This document shows positions 46,193-58,268 of a DNA stretch of 64,000 nucleotides, piece after piece. The DNA lies in the NCBI GenBank assembly GCA_918026815.1, contig CAKJVC010000156.1, positions 162,929 through 226,928 of the forward strand, in the 5' to 3' direction. Source of the stretch: Chalara sp. BL73. Its lineage: Eukaryota > Ascomycota > Leotiomycetes > Helotiales. Position 1 is the stretch's first letter. The number at the start of each line of letters is the position of its first letter. The position numbers were made by a program, and so were the translations under genes. Below the pieces are notes generated by a model. It did no database searches, was not told the origin of the DNA, and worked only from the letters and a program-made list of their open reading frames with translations.

Positions 46193-47605
46193 TGGAATGG
46201 CACCATAAAATCATAGACACAAGACGTCATGGGAAATAATCTTAGAGTCTGCGGATCTGCGGGAGTTCAATGGGCCGGTTGCAAGCAACAATGTATAAAA
46301 TGGGATAATGGGAGGTGCATTTTTGAATTTGGACAGAAGCGAGCAAGCATTGAAGCGATTTGCAACATGATGAGCGAGATGGAAGATACCCAGCTGGCTA
46401 GCAGCTTTCTAGTGGAATTGCATCGATGTTTCTGCTAAGATGAGCAGAAACTCAAATGATGAAGGAGAATGTACGATTTTCAACTTAGGGCATCATGGCT
46501 GCTGTCCGCTTCTGTGTCTCTGTCGCAGGTGATTGGGGTGATGGAAACGTCTACCATGATGGTACATTCCTTCCATATGTGCGATTGGCAGAATACAAGG
46601 CGTCTGGGTAAGGCAAACACCAAGCCCGGTCCATTGGATCCTTATATATATGGCTCTACGCATGTATATAACCCTGCTCAGTTGACCAGAGCGACCAACT
46701 GCTGCAGCAACGGAACCATATCCAGAAAAGCCTGACTCACCAAGCAGAATAAAGCAGCTCCAACAATGTTTGGGCAGATACTGGATGGTGCATCAGCAGG
46801 GCAGAAATATTATAATTTTCAATACAGGCAACGGTAAGGCAGATGATAATGTGCAAGAATTCACAACGAGCGATAAATGGCTTCAGATCACTCATGGCCA
46901 ATCAAGTAATTAGGCAGAGCCAAGGCGACCCAGAACGACCCGAACCGGTCAAGATTGTGTGGAATTGGCGTCGAGGGTGTCAAGGGGATGTCACAGCACA
47001 GAGGTGTTTCCCCCCCCAAAAGCAAGTTCCCGGCAAATCGGAAAGTTTCCCCAGCAGACGCCCAAAACCGCCAAGCGACAGGGGAGGAGGAGTCATATTA
47101 ACGCGACATCTACTTCAATTCACGAACCCATCTTTTTTTATCTTTCTTGCTTCCTTAGGCTCGCACTCGCTGACGACTGTTCTGTATCTCTTACGTCGCT
47201 TCTGTTGACTTGTTTTCTGGATTTGAGTATAGCGTTCTCCTTTCTTGTTTCCATCTCTCTTGTCTTGTATCTGTAGAAGCACCAGGTCAGTCAGTCAATC
47301 AATTCATCCATCCATCATGCAGTTTACCGTGAATGGTGCAGAAGAGCTGATGGTTGAGCAGCATTGCTATGCCATCGAGTTAGAACGATTGCGACGAGTC
47401 TGCGTACTTCTTTCTGCTGAATGCGCGTCGAATACGTCTTCGAAGCATTATATCCTTCTCCAAACCAATTTAAGCCAATGCGAAAGCTCCAGCTTGCTGC
47501 CTCTTACCCATAGGCGCCAGCCCCTCAATCGCATGCCGACCGTACCGCCCTTCATGCGACACCTCTTAGACAGCGATTCCTTCTTTCCTGGTCTATACTC
47601 TGCAC
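46193..47605. other. intergenic and probable leader of the 947-aa gene
   Basis: The last about 400 bp are pyrimidine-rich with TCTTTCTTGCTTCC-type runs, typical of a fungal promoter/5' UTR. An upstream ATG at 47318 opens a 113-codon frame that overlaps the main start (see findings). No other gene seen. Confidence 0.5.
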
Positions 47606-50449
47606 ATGGCTGCTTCGTCTCATTTACCAACTGCCCAAAACTCTCTCCTCTCAAATAGATACGATGGGACTCTCAATACAAATGCTAGGCAGCCAAGTGG
47701 GCCATGCAATTATACAAACCTAAATGTCAGCGGGAACGGAGCCAAATGTGGATGTCGCCGGTTCACCGATAACTCACTAGAGGACTACGGCTTTGGTACA
47801 GCTCCCGGCCGGCCTGGCTGGTGTGTTTGTGAACATCATTCCTGCTTCCATAGCCATGACTCGGTCGATGGGCAAAGCTTCAGTGGGGTTACAATCGTGG
47901 AAAGATCCCCGACTCCAAGACAAGTAATTCATCAAACCTCTGCAGGGCCACCAATGAAGCCAATGCGGGATGATCTAGAGGTAGGACAGCCACGGGATGA
48001 TTTTCTTCCTAATACCCAATGGGGTGATGTCAAGTTTGGTGTCAGCATGGAAAGTCTGCCTGCTATCCCATCCCAATGTCTGCTACCATCAGAGAATGGA
48101 TCTCGAGCCTCGAGTAGCCAAGCAGGAAATACCCGTCCGTTCGCGGGTCGAGGACTAAATACATTGAGTCATATCCTGAAGCATAATTCTCAAAGCTCGA
48201 AGCTTGCTCTGGGGAGGGGCCGTATCATGGTTGAGAATGGAAGGATCATGCAGGTGTATGAAGATGCCCATGGTCATGGCCTCCAAAGCATTACCGATTT
48301 AGCCACTCCGAGCATAAGGTCTTCGCAGGACATGGATGCGGAAATCGCTTTTAGCAAGAATGTCTCGGCTGTCCAGGATGCTCTGCAGACCATCGCAGAA
48401 GGTAAAGAGGTGACCATGGCTTTCCGGCCATCTGAAGACTGTGGCACGGATCCTGCCGCGGCTACAATGAGGAATGAAAGTCTTGATGACCACTTATTGC
48501 CAAAGATACGAAGCATCATGAATCATGTGGCCGATTATCCTATGACCAGACGGAATCATGAGCACAGGCTAGACCAGCTTGAAAACGGTTCCTTCTCCCA
48601 TGGGTTCATTGAAGACATGCGGGACCAGCACGAACTTCTGGAAACCCGTGTTCAGGATCTTGAAACCAGGATGGACGATGTCGAAAAACAGAACATGAAT
48701 CAGGTTGACAGAAGTAGTATTGGCAGCCGACAACTCCTGGATGCGTCCATGGACTCAAGATCATCGTCAGCCCTAATATCGTCGGCTATTGATCGACTAG
48801 ACTCCTCCAGAATCGAGGCTCTCGAAGCCCAAATTTTAGAGCTGCAAGCCGCTGGCCCGCCATCACATTCAAAGCCATGGGAGATTGAGGTGGTCTTTCT
48901 TCCTTTTGGTCCTCGAATGATGGGCATCTGGTCCCCACAAAATTCAAGTCAACGTTCAAGGATGAATAGCGCATCAGGTGACGAATGCACTCAAACGCAA
49001 CACTCGCTGGCAGCCGAACAAGCACGCCTCACCACTCACAATGAGGCCACGGCGTGGGAAAAACGTATGCCAGATTTTGATGATGACCATATGCCGTGGC
49101 TGATGCCAAGGGCTTGTGGTCGCCGAAGCAGAATTGATGAACGACTTCGGAGCCGTGGACTGGTCAGAAAGATCCAGGTCAAAGGCCCAGATGCACGAGA
49201 TGTCCAGGCTGCAATGTTATCCGCATTTGGCAGTCTTCCTGATACCCTAGCTCAAGATCCATACAGCGACGAACATCACCACATCACTTTACCCGAGTCT
49301 CTCAACCAGTACATCGGACTCCAAGCACCGTGGATCCCACTGAGAAAGGACCATAAGATATCGGCTCTACGGTTCCTGAACATCGGGGAGATGTTAACAC
49401 CTTCGCTTTGGACAGTGAACTTCTTGTTTTCTAGCGTTGTCATGAAGGCGTCCGGTATGCGACGCCTCTATGTAACCCACCCAGCTAGTTACGTTCAACA
49501 CCTGGGGCCTACCACCTCTTGGACCTGGCAAAAGTTACGTCAGCTGGATCGCGTTTACCCCGACATGGATCCTAACCACACCCCAGAAGCCGATGCTCAC
49601 GAGCCATGTTGGGAGTTTGACGAACGCTATGATAGCCCGCCGAGCCTTCATGCTTCGCTCACCTCACAGGAACATTCACTATCAATCCGTTCTATTCCCC
49701 TACAAGAAGACGTTGAGCCTACCTCACCATCAGATCACTTTTCATCCGACCCTGTCTCTTCCACGGCATCTACACCTCGCACCTCCCTACCGTCTCATCC
49801 AGTGTTGCCTCTGTCACCGCTGAAGGAACGAAATCCTTTCCGCCCGGCAATCCGCACCCGAACTATCTCAATGCCCTTAGCCATTCATGTTCCACTCAAA
49901 TCCTCTCCTTCGCAGACTTCAAAACGTCCCATGACTTCACTTGACCACGAGCACACGTCAGAACCATCCCCGATTCGTCTTAGCAAGCGCCACCGCACTC
50001 GCTCGCCAAGCCGTCCGCGAGACACACCGCGCTGGAGCGTCGGGCCTCCAAGTCCTTACGCATATGTCGAAGAGTTTAGCCACAAAAGAGGCACTACTCC
50101 TTTCGCTTATGCTACACCACATAGTAACGCGCCATATAATGATCGAAGTAGCCAGTACTTTGGACATGGCCAGAAGGACGATGAAGAACTAGGCAGCACT
50201 ACTGACGACTCAGGTATCGAGGGCGGGGATCAGAACGCTTTGAGTGATTTTGATGGCGGGGAAGGCGATGAGTGGGAGGGTTTACAGGACCAGGATCAGG
50301 GGAAGAGTCAGAGTGGTGAAAGTGATTGTCCGAGTGAATATCCGAGTCGCCAACCGGATACGCAGGGTGTGAGTTTCGGAGATGAGAACGCGAGTGGGAA
50401 GGCAATGGCTGGGTTTACGATTCATGTTGATGAAGAAGTTGATGACTAG
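47606..50449 (+). CDS. conserved fungal protein with N-terminal Cys/His motif and coiled coil
   Basis: Single-exon ORF of 947 aa. Near residues 34-82 a Cys/His-rich block reads CNY...CGCRRF...WCVCEHHSCFH, a probable small metal-binding motif. A coiled coil follows at about 330-365 (ETRVQDLETRMDDVEKQ). The middle has WEIEVVFLPFGPRMMGIW and IPLRKDHKISALRFLNIGEMLTPSLWTVNFL, which resemble a conserved region of an uncharacterised fungal family. The C-terminal about 250 residues are Ser/Pro/Arg-rich with RHRTRSPSRPRD and an acidic end, so probably disordered and nuclear. A regulatory role is plausible but not shown. Confidence 0.75.
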   Translation: MAASSHLPTAQNSLLSNRYDGTLNTNARQPSGPCNYTNLNVSGNGAKCGCRRFTDNSLEDYGFGTAPGRPGWCVCEHHSCFHSHDSVDGQSFSGVTIVERSPTPRQVIHQTSAGPPMKPMRDDLEVGQPRDDFLPNTQWGDVKFGVSMESLPAIPSQCLLPSENGSRASSSQAGNTRPFAGRGLNTLSHILKHNSQSSKLALGRGRIMVENGRIMQVYEDAHGHGLQSITDLATPSIRSSQDMDAEIAFSKNVSAVQDALQTIAEGKEVTMAFRPSEDCGTDPAAATMRNESLDDHLLPKIRSIMNHVADYPMTRRNHEHRLDQLENGSFSHGFIEDMRDQHELLETRVQDLETRMDDVEKQNMNQVDRSSIGSRQLLDASMDSRSSSALISSAIDRLDSSRIEALEAQILELQAAGPPSHSKPWEIEVVFLPFGPRMMGIWSPQNSSQRSRMNSASGDECTQTQHSLAAEQARLTTHNEATAWEKRMPDFDDDHMPWLMPRACGRRSRIDERLRSRGLVRKIQVKGPDARDVQAAMLSAFGSLPDTLAQDPYSDEHHHITLPESLNQYIGLQAPWIPLRKDHKISALRFLNIGEMLTPSLWTVNFLFSSVVMKASGMRRLYVTHPASYVQHLGPTTSWTWQKLRQLDRVYPDMDPNHTPEADAHEPCWEFDERYDSPPSLHASLTSQEHSLSIRSIPLQEDVEPTSPSDHFSSDPVSSTASTPRTSLPSHPVLPLSPLKERNPFRPAIRTRTISMPLAIHVPLKSSPSQTSKRPMTSLDHEHTSEPSPIRLSKRHRTRSPSRPRDTPRWSVGPPSPYAYVEEFSHKRGTTPFAYATPHSNAPYNDRSSQYFGHGQKDDEELGSTTDDSGIEGGDQNALSDFDGGEGDEWEGLQDQDQGKSQSGESDCPSEYPSRQPDTQGVSFGDENASGKAMAGFTIHVDEEVDD

Positions 50450-52549
50450 GAGAAGGATGTACACGACTTGTTCTTAATGGTGGAGTGGCATTGGCGTTTA
50501 TACCAGCAGCATGGCGTTTCGGTTTGTGACTTGTTTGAGCGTTCTTACTTTTTGCTGGTCTTCCATTTTCTGGATTATATCTAAGTTGTATTTTGAGTGG
50601 CGTCACGACGGGACGAGACAAGCTGGGATCTAGATTGCCAGATGGAGGGATATCTAAGCGTAAATCATAATGAGCGACAACAGGAGTAAAGGATATGTTC
50701 GGAGGGTATCCAACTCCACTTCTTCTTTTGGTATATGTAGAATGCCATATACTACTTAGATAAACAATATACACACAATATATCCTCCTGTAATATATAG
50801 CACCTGGTTTCAGCTTCGTAAAAGCTTTGAGGCCGTGCTAGTCTCGTCTCTAATCAGCTCCAGCATGACTTGTGTAGGAAAGGGAGCGGAGCAGGGTTAT
50901 GCAAGGCCTGATATGTTACTCTATGGCGCTAAATCTTCACAATTTGCAATGCTGGCAACGATAGTCCATTATGATGGGGCAAAGGCCTTTTTTTTTACGG
51001 CCGTGGATACTTCAGTGAAATGTTGTTTTGACAGCCGGGGGAATAACTCGCGTAGTGGAGATGAATAAGGTATTGCCTCTTGAGCAACGTTAAATTTAGA
51101 GTCTATGGTGATATCTGGCCTTGTACGGCAGTTCTACAGCAATTCTGGACTGGAAATTGAAGGGGAGTGGGGGTGAAGGAAGCGTTTTGTGGCTGTTCTA
51201 AGGACGGAGGGAGAGAGGGATTGGCTGGTCTGGTACGGATGATATGTTTGTCTTCAGTGAGAACGACGAAATATGGCATAGCAACACGAGCGTTCGCGAC
51301 GGCGAACATGGCAATCCTAGAGGTAAGTGTGCTTCTGTATGTAAATGTCCTTACCTGCTTAATGGGGGCTGGAGTACATGTAGCGCCTTATATCTCACGC
51401 TAAAATTTTAAGGGTAATTCATAGCCACTGATACTTTACTCCTCGCTCTAACCAGCATCTTTATTGCCAGGAAGTCTTGCGAGCAGAGTGCGTAGCTTTT
51501 ATACTTTTGAGGTTAATCGTTTTACATGCTTGGTATTCGCAATACAATGTCTTATATTTAATGCTGGGCATTTCTAGCGCTTAATTCCTGCAGATAATCA
51601 CCAGGTTGCGCAGAGTAAGGCGAGGGGTGTGGCCTTGTTCTACGTACAAAGGACACCTGCTAATATATTCCGGATCTTTATTGTAACCTGCCTGTAGAAG
51701 GCTTTTCAGGGGTGAAAAGTGAGATGGTTGACTATTTCAACCAGAAAGGCATTCTTGGTAGCCAAAACAGGTGCATCTACTATATTTTCATGCGGAACAG
51801 GGTGAATTGAGTATTTCTAGCTGCCTTATGTATGTTGTTATTTTACGTACAAAGCCAAAAGAAAAGCGGATATGACAGCAAAGAAGCTTGTGACACAGAT
51901 TCTAAGGTTTACGTAAAAAATATTAGGCAAGCAAGCATTCTCCCTGTGAAGTATCACAATTCATGCTGGGTTTCTGGTTAAAATGAACCTGGACTTGGAA
52001 TATCTTGAGAAAGAAACACCATATGAGAAAATATATTCTATGCTTGTGGTTGTTTTCGACGTTATGTTGGCTGAAGAAAAGGGCTAGAGAGGAAGGATTA
52101 GTTTTAAATAGTCACTTAAAATACGTACCTAGTTGATAATGCATGTCTAGACCAATGCTCGGTAATAGTGAATTCTCGAAGGTCTTGTGTTTTGAACAGA
52201 AAAGCCTGTTTGCAGAGTTTGAAATGTCAAGAGAGTGCAAGTGTTGTTTGGAAGTTCTTGTAAACTTATATTATCTAGTTTAATTTTCTGTAGCGGAGCA
52301 TCGGGAAGGCAATATTCACTGGTTTATGGAACTAAACATGTCTTGCAGTTTTAAGGCCTTCAGAAAGTTTATTGGATAGCTGAGAAGAAAAGATGCACTA
52401 ATCAGCACCCATTGCACGTGAGCTGCCTTCCAAGCAAAACCAAGCTGGGTGCCTCAGGCAATAAATGACAAGACGCTTTTTATTCGAGCTTTACCACAAG
52501 AATAATTGTTCACAACTTTATATATTAATAACCCTGCGCATCCCAGCAG
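50450..52549. other. gene-free interval of about 2.1 kb
   Basis: 3' flank of the 947-aa gene and promoter of the Zn2Cys6 gene. No ORF with family resemblance. I looked for CGG-N7-CCG here and found none. Confidence 0.5.
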
Positions 52550-54820
52550 ATGTCTTCTGCTACTCCATCTGTAAAAGCCAAAAGTGCCTTTTCCTGCTCT
52601 CAATGTAGAAAGAGAAAGGTCAAATGTGGCGGGCAGCAGCCAGAATGTAATCGATGTACCGCACGTAAAGAAACATGTATTTATGAATTGAATCCGACAC
52701 TGTCCTATACCCAAAAACTTGAAGCCAGAATCAAGGAATTAGAGGACCTCATAGATATACTTCCGCCTTCATCAATTGGAAACAATGACGAATCTCGCGC
52801 CACAAGTTTGACTCCAGGCTCGATGTCAAGAACCTTCCAAGGCCTACGAGTCGACCATGACGGTAAAATAACATACCATGGAGCAACGAGCTTTTTTCAG
52901 TTACCAACAACAGACTCTCAGAATCAGGCCACCATCGAAAACCCCTCGGGTAGTAGCCACGAAGAGGATCAAAGGAAAGAGAGACTCGTGAACAATGCTT
53001 GGCAACAGCGGATAATGGAGAATCTGTCTGAGACACCAGTAAGATTAGGAAAGTAGTTGTCGAAAATAATAGGTGACTAATATATTACGTTTCATTAGGA
53101 ACCATTTCAGTTTATGCTTAAAGCTCATTGGTGCTGGATACAACCTCTGTTCAATTTTGTATACAGACCAGCATTTACACGTATCTCATTTCCAAATGCA
53201 CTCCTGAGAACCAAAGCTAATATACATTTAACAGGTGACATGGAATTATTGGGTCCCTACTACTCCCATACACTGCTAAACGCGATGATGTCACATTCTG
53301 TCCGTTGGTGCAAGCACAAAGACCAGATTCGCCAATTACTGGTGCCGTATGACGATGGAGAATTATTCTCTAAGCAAGCACGAACTATGGTGTTTGATGA
53401 GCTGAGATACGGTCAAAGCAAAATTCCCACCGTTCAAACACTTCTCCTCCTTAGTGCTCAAGAATGCAGTCAAGGAAACCGAACACAGGCATGGCTGTAC
53501 AGCGGCATGGCATTTCGGCTTATCGAGGACATGGGTATCTGCATTGATGGTCAAAAGTTTGCCGGATCTGTAAGGTTATCCGATGAGGATATTGAGATCA
53601 GGCATCGCCTTTTTTGGAGCTGTTATTTCTGGGACAAAATGATCAGCCTCTATCTCGGAAGGTTACCTACACTGCAGCATTCAATGGTCAGCCCGCCACA
53701 AGTCATGTGTAAGTTCATCCATCATACCATTCTACTATAGCACCGATTCTAATTGCGGTCAACTTGCAGTGGATGACTCCGCGGAGACTGAACTCTGGAC
53801 TCCACATGGTTTGGAGTATCCGGATGGCAGGGAATATCCGCCAACCCAGGCGCACTCAATCTCATGCTTTATGAGAATGTGCCGGCTTGCGGAAATTTTT
53901 AATCTTATTCTCATTCGTATATACAATCCACTGCGTCAAAATAATGCTAAAGAGATTCAGGATTGCCTTGAAAAGGAGGGCCACGCCTTGAAATTGTGGT
54001 GGGAAGACTTGCCAACTTTTCTTAGAATCGATGCTCAAGGCCTTCCTATGCATTGCCCACCAAGCCACATAGCGACACTAAAGTATAGTTGACCCATTTT
54101 ATATATTACTATTGCTTGCTTATGGACTGTAGTTGTTTATACCACACATTCAAGATCTTGCTTTATCGCCCAATGCTATTTCAGCAATCGCCAAAAGACA
54201 CAGCACATCGAGCCCCTGACCCTCAATATCTCGTGGAGTGCATTTCGTCTGCTATGTCAATTATTGCTATTTTCGACCTCTTTTGTCGTACCTTTGGGCA
54301 TAACTACTGTGTCCTCTCGCTTTCTTACAGCCTTTATACCGCGGCTTCAATATTTCTCTTGCAAGTTCAGGCTGCAAAGCACCTAAACGAACAGGACTTG
54401 AGGCGACTAGAGTTCTGTGTCATTGGTCTCAATAAAGTCAAACAGGCTAATCCAGGTAGGTATTGAATTTTTCCCCGGTATCATTGCTAAGTTTTACCCA
54501 CAGTAATTGGTCGTGCATTGGTTCTAATCAACTTGGAATTATCAAAATTGGGCATTGTTCTACCTATGCAATCTGATGTCCAAGACTACATACCTCCGGA
54601 AAACCCTCTTCTAGGTTCCACTACAATTTCAAATACCTTCATCTCCCCTGTAATTGATTCACAGACTACATTGCAATTTCATCATGACGAAGCAGTTGGG
54701 GCGCCTTCACTCCACGTCTTCGATCCACAAGATCTACAAATATCTTCAGAAATGCTTGAAGCATTCTTAGTTCTTGAACCGATCGACCCAACAGTCGGCA
54801 GCATGGACCCATTCGGCTAA
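52550..54820 (+). CDS. Zn2Cys6 fungal-specific transcription factor
   Basis: Five exons, 52550-53038, 53099-53708, 53770-54082, 54133-54455 and 54504-54820, join to 683 aa. The binuclear zinc cluster is at residues 16-43 with spacing C-x2-C-x6-C-x6-C-x2-C-x6-C. A linker and a short coiled coil follow (LEARIKELEDLI, about 56-67), so it likely binds DNA as a dimer at paired CGG triplets. Exon 2 onward contains the fungal-specific middle homology region (RLIEDMGICIDGQ, RHRLFWSCYFWDKMISLYLGR). HIATLNCLYHTFKILLYRPML is restored only by splicing, which fixes intron 3. It stands 257 bp from, and convergent with, the carrier gene. It is the candidate regulator of the three genes to its right. Confidence 0.88.
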
Positions 54821-55077
54821 TTAATCCTCTACTGGTCTAAGACCTGACTATTGGAACGGTATAAGACTGTTAGCCGTAGGATAGAATCCCACTACACTTA
54901 ACAGATTCCGGCGGTTAAGGGATACCATACTGGAAGTTCCCTACGAGCATCAGTAGTCTCTATGAGAGCTGGTGTTGAGGCGGCGATATCTTCTGAAGAA
55001 TGCGCAAAGCTTGCACAACTTGATCGTAGACCATGAAGGTTATGCCACTTGATAACTACAGCAATGTCAGCATTAGT

Positions 55078-56187
55078 TTATATCCCTGCCGGAACACTCA
55101 GATTTACTGTCAGTCGTACAAGTCGTGGACTTGTTCCTTTCCAGAAACCACGAATTCCATCGGTCTGCAAGATTTTTGCAGCACAGTTCAGCATTCCGTG
55201 GTGGCTCCCACCAGCCATCTGCATCCGAGTTTTTACCTAAAGTGCCTATAATTTAGCAGATATTCACACCCAGGCATAAGCACAGCGACTCAATAATTCA
55301 AAACTTAGAGATATATCTAATAGGCTTGAGTGAGATAGAAATCCGAAGTGTACATACTGTATCGAAAGGCATTGATGCATAACTAGAATAGTTCAGTACA
55401 TTCCATCCTTTCAACTAGGCGAAGCAGACTTACACGGTTACCACTCCACTTAAAGCTCCAATGGCCAGTGTTGTTGCCACCCGCCCCTCTGAAGTTGGCC
55501 ATCGTTTTGCTACCTGCTCTTGCATCACCCCGTAGCTTGTGAACCGCACTGCTGAATTCGTCGCCTGCTTACTTAAAATCGGAACTGCCCCTCTCCACAA
55601 AGCTCGTATGCCTTCTTCTTTGATAATCGTTTTTGCTACATGAGCCACACCTTTATCCGCATATTGGCGGCGTCCAATAGAAGCCGCGTCTTCTACCATC
55701 CTGGTCTTCAGAGCTTCACCAGGTGTCACCACAAGAAGCGATTCTATAATACCCGCGCTTAATCCAGCAAACACGCTCACCCATGGACTGGCTTGTTTAT
55801 CATCTTTGAAGACTGTCTTCTGAAGATATTCTCTTGAAGTCCCGTATGCCAGAAAACGTATTCCGCTCTTGAGTGCGTTGCTCACGACTAGAGCACCGCA
55901 GCCAGAGTAAAAGCCTCTAAAGCCTTGATCCCTAAGCGTGGATCTGATGATGGACATTGACGAGGCATCTCCATTTGCGAAACGAGGAAGCTGTCGGCGG
56001 GTCTTGACATATTCTGCGGGAAACTGGTGCCAGTATACTAGTCAGTGCTACTTCTAATGTCTAAAAATAGGGCCGATGAAGTCTGAAATAAAAAATCATT
56101 CCTCACTGTGATCACTGTCTCTGATGCACCTGCAATGCTACCTGCCAACAAAGTCGACCAGACAGCTACTTTCTCTTTTCTCTCCAT
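55078..56187 (-). CDS. mitochondrial carrier, tricarboxylate (CTP1) type
   Basis: Four exons, 56187-56107, 56023-55434, 55382-55358 (25 nt) and 55236-55078, join to 284 aa, the normal length for this family. All three repeats carry the Px[D/E]xx[K/R] signature: FPAEYVKTRR, VTPGEALKTRM and MPFDTVKTRM. The third is assembled across the 25-nt micro-exon. PWVSVFAGLSAGIIESLLVVTPGE and the overall layout resemble the citrate/tricarboxylate carrier. It would exchange a di- or tricarboxylate across the inner mitochondrial membrane; the substrate is inferred from resemblance. A CGG-N7-CCG palindrome lies about 170 bp upstream of its ATG and a near copy about 290 bp upstream. Confidence 0.86.
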
Positions 56188-56356
56188 ATCTTTTCCTTCG
56201 AATATTGCAAGTAGAATGCGAACAAAGTTCTCTGAATCTCTGAAAAGTGCAAGTAGGCAGAATCTCAGACTTCGAGATTTGAGCTGGGGGCCAGCTTTAC
56301 ATTTAGTAGTATGTTTCATGCAGGATTACGGAAGGATACACGCGCTCCGCCACCTT

Positions 56357-56369
56357 CGGAAGTTCACCG
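56357..56369 (-). promoter_or_regulatory. CGG-N7-CCG palindrome upstream of the carrier gene
   Basis: On the + strand CGGAAGTTCACCG, followed by AGC. It is 170 bp upstream of the carrier start codon. It is the same core as the two sites at 58.2 kb, with one C/G difference in the spacer. Confidence 0.65.
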
Positions 56370-56478
56370 AGCGAGTTCTCGTTCCCGCATATTCCTCGTA
56401 AATAATTAGAACGCCGAGAAAATTATCTTGGGATGTATCGCCATAATAGACAGATTTTGGAATCATGTCTGTAGGGTG

Positions 56479-56491
56479 GCGTGAACTTCCG
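56479..56491 (-). promoter_or_regulatory. near-copy of the CGG-N7-CCG palindrome
   Basis: Complement of GCGTGAACTTCCG, i.e. CGGAAGTTCACGC. It keeps nine spacer and triplet bases in a row but has CGC for the second CCG. Same intergenic region as 56357-56369. Confidence 0.45.
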
Positions 56492-56780
56492 ATAGCTGCT
56501 ATCGAGGAAAGAGTACTTGTGCAGAGAAAAACTCGGCAGTATCGTCACAACAGATTATATTGAACATTGCCGGAAGAACGAGTAAGTAAGCGATCCAGGC
56601 TTAGGAGCTTAGTCTATAACTCCTGTACTCTGAAAGACAAATAGAATGCACAGATATTAGATTTTCAGAGGCTACGGTTATTTATTTGTTTATTCCAGTG
56701 GAAATAGCTACTGTACTATTTTACGGAAGTGAAAATTGAAAGACTTCATTGGCACCCATTTGAGGAATACCACGTACTGC

Positions 56781-57815
56781 TCAATGTGAGATGTCCCATA
56801 AGTCCTCCGCATTTGATTTGAAAACCCTCTCTACCAATGACTCGTCACCGTCACACCAGCTCACAACCCGCTCCACGAACGGTTTTATATCTAGACCCTC
56901 AAACCGTGTATGCGGCCAGTCGGTTGCGAAGACTACTCTGCGATTTCCAGCAAGCCTTAATATCTCCCTGGCCATCGCGTCTAAAGATCTTTCCCTGCCA
57001 CTGATCCGATATGGTGCAGACATCTTCAAGTATGTATTTCCCTCCCTCAGCATCCTGGCTAGAGACTCAAATCCAGGAATTAGGTATGGGTCGTGCGAGT
57101 TCATCAATCCCAATGATCTCTCAGATACATCGGGCAAAGTAGGCTGACCAAAATGGTCCAAACAGACCTTCACCCGCAGCGAAGGTACTATTTTTTCCAG
57201 TACAATAACTGTGGCGAGTGGAACGTACAATTGCAGAACCCAATTGAATGGTCTAATGATGTTTGCATATTGCTCTAGTGTTCTGGAGAGCGCTTCCTCA
57301 TTCATCTGCTTTCCAACAGACTGTAGATTGAATCTTACACCACGTACCCCGAGCCTGTGCCATTCTTCTAATGTGGAAATGGAGATCGTTTGTGGATCGA
57401 AAGCCACAACTGCGCGACCACGCCCAGAACCCAATTTTCGTAGTGCATCAAGCATACATCTATTATCGTTTCCATAGATCGATGGCTGGACAAGAACAAA
57501 ATTCCTGATTCCGACCGTGGATTCAAATGACAACGCGTCGCGAAGATCGTGAGTGGTTGGGATGTATAGTGCGTCTGGGGCTAATGGGTAATTGATCGGG
57601 TCGACAACATGCATGTGGCTATCCCATGAGTTAAAAGGGATACGATGAATGAGACTCCGTTTTGATGAGGCTCTTCGAAATCCCTTGGCCCCTTTTGAAA
57701 TATGTCTCCATGAGAAAATGCTGGCAAGAAGAATAAGCGGACGTCGAAAGTAATTAACGAAGGAAGTCGCCAGATAGCTAAGTGGCGATAAAGACATTCT
57801 TAAGAGGAGCTGCAT
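56781..57815 (-). CDS. amidohydrolase-2 family lactonase (LigI/PDC hydrolase-like)
   Basis: Single-exon gene of 344 aa. The start is taken at the ATG at 57815; the frame extends five codons to a TTG. An alternative Met lies six residues in. After a basic, hydrophobic N-terminal stretch (about 1-55, possibly a targeting sequence) comes the TIM-barrel metal motif WDSHMHV (DxHxH, about residues 65-69). Further in are VRGVRFNL, CLDHFGQP and, near the end, FATDWPHTRFEG with the conserved metal or catalytic Asp. The order fits 2-pyrone-4,6-dicarboxylate lactonase and related aromatic-catabolism lactonases. It probably opens a lactone to a carboxylic acid. It is transcribed away from the transporter gene, sharing a promoter region with two palindromes. 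Confidence 0.82.
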   Translation of the reverse strand: MQLLLRMSLSPLSYLATSFVNYFRRPLILLASIFSWRHISKGAKGFRRASSKRSLIHRIPFNSWDSHMHVVDPINYPLAPDALYIPTTHDLRDALSFESTVGIRNFVLVQPSIYGNDNRCMLDALRKLGSGRGRAVVAFDPQTISISTLEEWHRLGVRGVRFNLQSVGKQMNEEALSRTLEQYANIIRPFNWVLQLYVPLATVIVLEKIVPSLRVKVCLDHFGQPTLPDVSERSLGLMNSHDPYLIPGFESLARMLREGNTYLKMSAPYRISGRERSLDAMAREILRLAGNRRVVFATDWPHTRFEGLDIKPFVERVVSWCDGDESLVERVFKSNAEDLWDISH

Positions 57816-58181
57816 ATCAGTTAGCAGCAAGAATCAATAAGCGAAGAGACAAAATTAAGTACCTGCTGGTTACAGAGTAATTTTATCTTAAGATTCATTC
57901 CTTGTCTGGATTTGAAGAAGCGGCACGGAGCATTTAGAAGAATTGTGCCTTTTGCATGTTCTGATTCTTGCGCTCTTTAGAGCACCAAAATATATTTCTG
58001 TTGAGAGAAGTGAGGATACTTGGTTGGTATTGCTACTAACTACAAGAAAACAGCAAGGTGGGTCTGTTTAGTCTTTAAAATACCTGGCATGCTAGACTGC
58101 CGCATCCTACTCACTAAAAACACGTCCTCTAGGCTTATTCTTACCTTGAATAATGAAACTTTCATGATTACTATTACAACA

Positions 58182-58194
58182 CGGAAGTTGACCG
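58182..58194 (+). promoter_or_regulatory. CGG-N7-CCG palindrome, left copy
   Basis: CGGAAGTTGACCG followed by AGC. It is the left arm of a 16-bp perfect inverted repeat, about 430 bp upstream of the transporter ATG and about 370 bp upstream of the lactonase ATG. Confidence 0.65.
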
Positions 58195-58268
58195 AGCCTG
58201 ATTCTGGCCCCACTAAAATGTCGTCCCCTTTACTGTTTGTGGTAGAGAGTTTCCTCCTTTAGCGAGCT

